Shown: positions 6,225-7,431 of the stretch, in pieces | How the letters are laid out: the number at the start of each line of letters is the position of its first letter | How positions within the stretch are numbered: the stretch's first letter is position 1 | NCBI GenBank assembly: GCA_018818485.1 | Contig: JAHIRX010000020.1 | Span: 1 to 7,431 of the forward strand | Source of the DNA: Patescibacteria group bacterium | GTDB taxonomy: Bacteria; Patescibacteriota; WWE3; UBA101185; UBA10185 | Length of the DNA stretch: 7,431 nt | Reading direction: 5' to 3' | The notes under the pieces: generated by a model | The model's input: the letters and a program-made list of their open reading frames with translations, nothing else | Database searches by the model: none | Told to the model about the DNA's origin: nothing | Made by a program: the position numbers and the translations under genes

Positions 6225-6304
6225 CCATAACCCTACGAATGAAACGGGGTCCCGCTTTGCGGGGCCCTCTCGACCTTCTAAATAAATTAGAGAGAGTATT
6301 TTTT
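6225..6304 (+). terminator. GC-rich hairpin and probable terminator after the prepilin gene
   Basis: GGGTCCCGC (6247-6255) pairs with GCGGGGCCC (6259-6267), nine pairs with one G-T wobble around a TTT loop. The stem is very GC-rich against the AT-rich surroundings. It has no T-tract directly after it. A second imperfect stem follows: CTCTC (6267-6271) plus TCTAA (6277-6281) pair with TTAGA (6287-6291) plus GAGAG (6292-6296), leaving a 5-base bulge, and TATTTTTT comes next (6297-6304). The two stems share one base, so they are probably alternatives or parts of a compound terminator. The 105-base gap holds this structure and the promoter of the next gene, with no sign of coding. Confidence 0.6.
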
Positions 6305-6314
6305 GTGTTGTGTT

Positions 6315-6329
6315 TGTTATACTTTTCCC
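6315..6329 (+). promoter_or_regulatory. Extended -10 promoter of the HExxH gene (leaderless)
   Basis: TGT-TATACT (6315-6323) is an extended -10 element, followed by exactly six bases (TTTCCC) and the ATG at 6330. Transcription should start on or next to the start codon. No Shine-Dalgarno is present and no good -35 is visible. It lies just past the terminator T-run, so this gene has its own transcript. Confidence 0.68.
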
Positions 6330-6995
6330 ATGAAAGTTAAACTAAATGTTGAATACTCTTTGGATAAAGATTTATGGTGTTATGACTACACTTTAATTGA
6401 TGCGTCTGCTCCTAGTTATGGGGAGGATGACGATGTAGATCACCTATTGGAATTTCTTCCTACAGATGTTTGCGAGATTGTAAGACTAAGTATTCCGAAA
6501 GAAATGAAGTTAGAGAGGTTGAAAAGTTACCTTAAAGATCAGTATAAAAAAGAGGAAGAAAATTTCGAAGAAATCATGCAGGAATTTCGAGACGCTTGGG
6601 AAGCCTCAGGAGATCAAGTAATTTATTGCTTGGAAAGATTTTACGATAAACCTTTTCCATTTAAAGAAGTTACTGCCTACCTGACCACAAATGTAGTCTG
6701 TCCCTACAATTTTGATGAAAGATGGTTTTTTATAAGAAGAAACCTTACTGAGGGCCAACTTAGTACAGCAAACCACGAACTGAATCATTTTATGTTCCAC
6801 CACTATTATTCTGATTTGGAAGAAGAATTAGGTGAAGAAAAGGCAAACATACTTAGGGAAAGTTTGACCCTTTTTACTGATATTAACAATGAAGGTTTTT
6901 CCGATGAGAAACCACTTAGGGATTTGTATATGTCAAAAAAGTGGCTTGATGTAGACGAAATAATTAATGCTGGAAAAGAGTTGTTGCTCAATTAG
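6330..6995 (+). CDS. Unrecognised protein with an HExxH metalloprotease signature
   Basis: A 221-aa protein with no signal peptide or membrane segment, so probably cytoplasmic. I do not recognise the family. A HELNH motif at residues 149-153 is a zinc-binding HExxH signature with Glu150 as potential catalytic base, on a predicted helix following ANHELNHFMFHHYY. Glu177 in LRESLT lies 24 residues after His153 and could be the third ligand of a gluzincin-type site. The stretch before it, TAYLTTNVVCPYNFDERWFFIRR (115-137), may be the edge strand that binds substrate in such folds. The N-terminal half is acidic and helical (EDDDVDHLLEF; KKEEENFEEIMQEF). The ATG at 6330 is chosen over a TTG at 6303, since the latter would contain the promoter. 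It sits between the prepilin and prepilin peptidase genes, so it may process or regulate pilus proteins, but this is only positional. The HExxH could also be non-catalytic. Confidence 0.8.
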   Translation: MKVKLNVEYSLDKDLWCYDYTLIDASAPSYGEDDDVDHLLEFLPTDVCEIVRLSIPKEMKLERLKSYLKDQYKKEEENFEEIMQEFRDAWEASGDQVIYCLERFYDKPFPFKEVTAYLTTNVVCPYNFDERWFFIRRNLTEGQLSTANHELNHFMFHHYYSDLEEELGEEKANILRESLTLFTDINNEGFSDEKPLRDLYMSKKWLDVDEIINAGKELLLN

Positions 6996-7019
6996 ATTTC
7001 TTACCTGTACAATTTATTA
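6984..7019 (+). promoter_or_regulatory. Promoter of pilD (leaderless)
   Basis: TTGCTC (6984-6989), an 18-bp spacer and TACAAT (7008-7013) form a plausible -35/-10 pair. Exactly six bases (TTATTA) lie between the -10 and the ATG at 7020. There is no Shine-Dalgarno. The -35 overlaps the 3' end of the preceding gene, so pilD can be expressed separately even though only 24 bases separate the coding regions. Confidence 0.55.
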
Positions 7020-7431
7020 ATGGAAATAATATCTGTTTATTATTTAATACTTTTTATACTAGGTACTTTTTTTGGATCGTTCCTAAACGTTATTTCTGAC
7101 AGGCTTCCTAAAAAAGAAAGTATTTTATTTGGAAGATCAAAGTGCGATTTCTGTAAAAAGAAGCTAAGACCTAAAAATCTTATTCCCCTACTCTCTTATC
7201 TTTTTCAGAGAGGAAAATGTAGTTATTGCAAGAAAAGACTTACATTTTTGTACCCTTTGTCAGAAGCTTTAACTGGTTTTTCTTTTATAGGTGTCGCACA
7301 TCTTTCTGGAATCTTAAAGTATACAGACTTTGCAAGCGTATTTGGTCTAATTTTCTATATTATTGTTTTTAGCTTTTTTATCGTTATGTTTCTTACTGAC
7401 TATAAGGAGTGTTTAATCCCTGATGTAGTTG
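7020..7431 (+). CDS. pilD: Prepilin peptidase PilD, N-terminal fragment
   Basis: Inner-membrane aspartic protease and N-methyltransferase that cleaves prepilins after the leader glycine and methylates the new N-terminus. The first 137 codons are visible; the 3' end is cut by the window. Residues 5-24 form a membrane segment ending in GSFLNV, followed by the basic ISDRLPKK. The cytoplasmic zinc-like module has Cys42, Cys45, Cys67 and Cys70 in CDFC and CSYC, with PKNLIPLLSYLFQRGKC between, matching the ENIP-LLSYL-LRGKC block of the family. YPLSEALTG (78-86) follows. Two further hydrophobic stretches lie near 87-97 and 107-125. FLTDYKECLIPD (124-135) provides the first catalytic aspartate, Asp127, in the D-x5-IPD pattern. 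The second aspartate is beyond the window. The start ATG is supported by the -10 box six bases upstream. It is the natural partner of the prepilin gene about 1.3 kb upstream. Confidence 0.93.
   Translation, partial: MEIISVYYLILFILGTFFGSFLNVISDRLPKKESILFGRSKCDFCKKKLRPKNLIPLLSYLFQRGKCSYCKKRLTFLYPLSEALTGFSFIGVAHLSGILKYTDFASVFGLIFYIIVFSFFIVMFLTDYKECLIPDVV

Noticed and set aside
6303..6329. A TTG start extending the HExxH protein by nine residues.
   Set aside because: The added region contains the extended -10 element, and the ATG at 6330 fits the six-base spacing seen elsewhere.
1..7431. CRISPR arrays, tRNA or rRNA genes, insertion sequences and attachment sites.
   Set aside because: No regularly spaced repeats, cloverleaf-like sequence, transposase or terminal inverted repeats were seen.

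Overview
The window is AT-rich bacterial chromosome with compact gene spacing. Two kinds of housekeeping gene are present: replication/topology genes on the minus strand and a type IV pilus cluster on the plus strand. The AT bias, tight packing, short delta'-like replication protein, pilB-pilT-pilC-pilin-pilD order, and promoters that leave little or no 5' leader suggest a streamlined lineage such as Candidate Phyla Radiation (Patescibacteria). This placement is inference: no rRNA or other taxonomic marker lies in the window.

Left part (1-1524, minus strand): the N-terminal 121 codons of a GyrB/ParE-type topoisomerase ATPase (cut by the window edge), a short DNA polymerase III delta'-like clamp-loader protein (228 aa), and an unrecognised 125-aa protein. 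The last has a strong Shine-Dalgarno sequence and a terminator hairpin that contains its own stop codon.

Centre (1525-1632): a short AT-rich divergent promoter region. Right part (1633-6224, plus strand): pilB (extension ATPase), pilT (retraction ATPase) and pilC (inner-membrane platform) in a tight operon. A type IV prepilin follows, with its own apparent -10 box and a strong Shine-Dalgarno. A GC-rich hairpin closes the run.

Far right (6330-7431): a 221-aa unrecognised protein carrying an HExxH zinc-metalloprotease signature, then the first 137 codons of prepilin peptidase (pilD), cut by the window edge. Together the pilus genes would make, process, assemble and retract a type IV pilus: PilD cleaves the prepilin after Gly6, PilC and PilB polymerise it, and PilT depolymerises it.

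The most striking non-coding signal is start-site architecture. Three genes (holB-like, the HExxH gene, pilD) have a -10 hexamer exactly six bases before ATG, so transcription should begin at or within a base of the start codon (leaderless mRNA). gyrB is close to this. Only the prepilin and the 125-aa gene have clear Shine-Dalgarno sequences.
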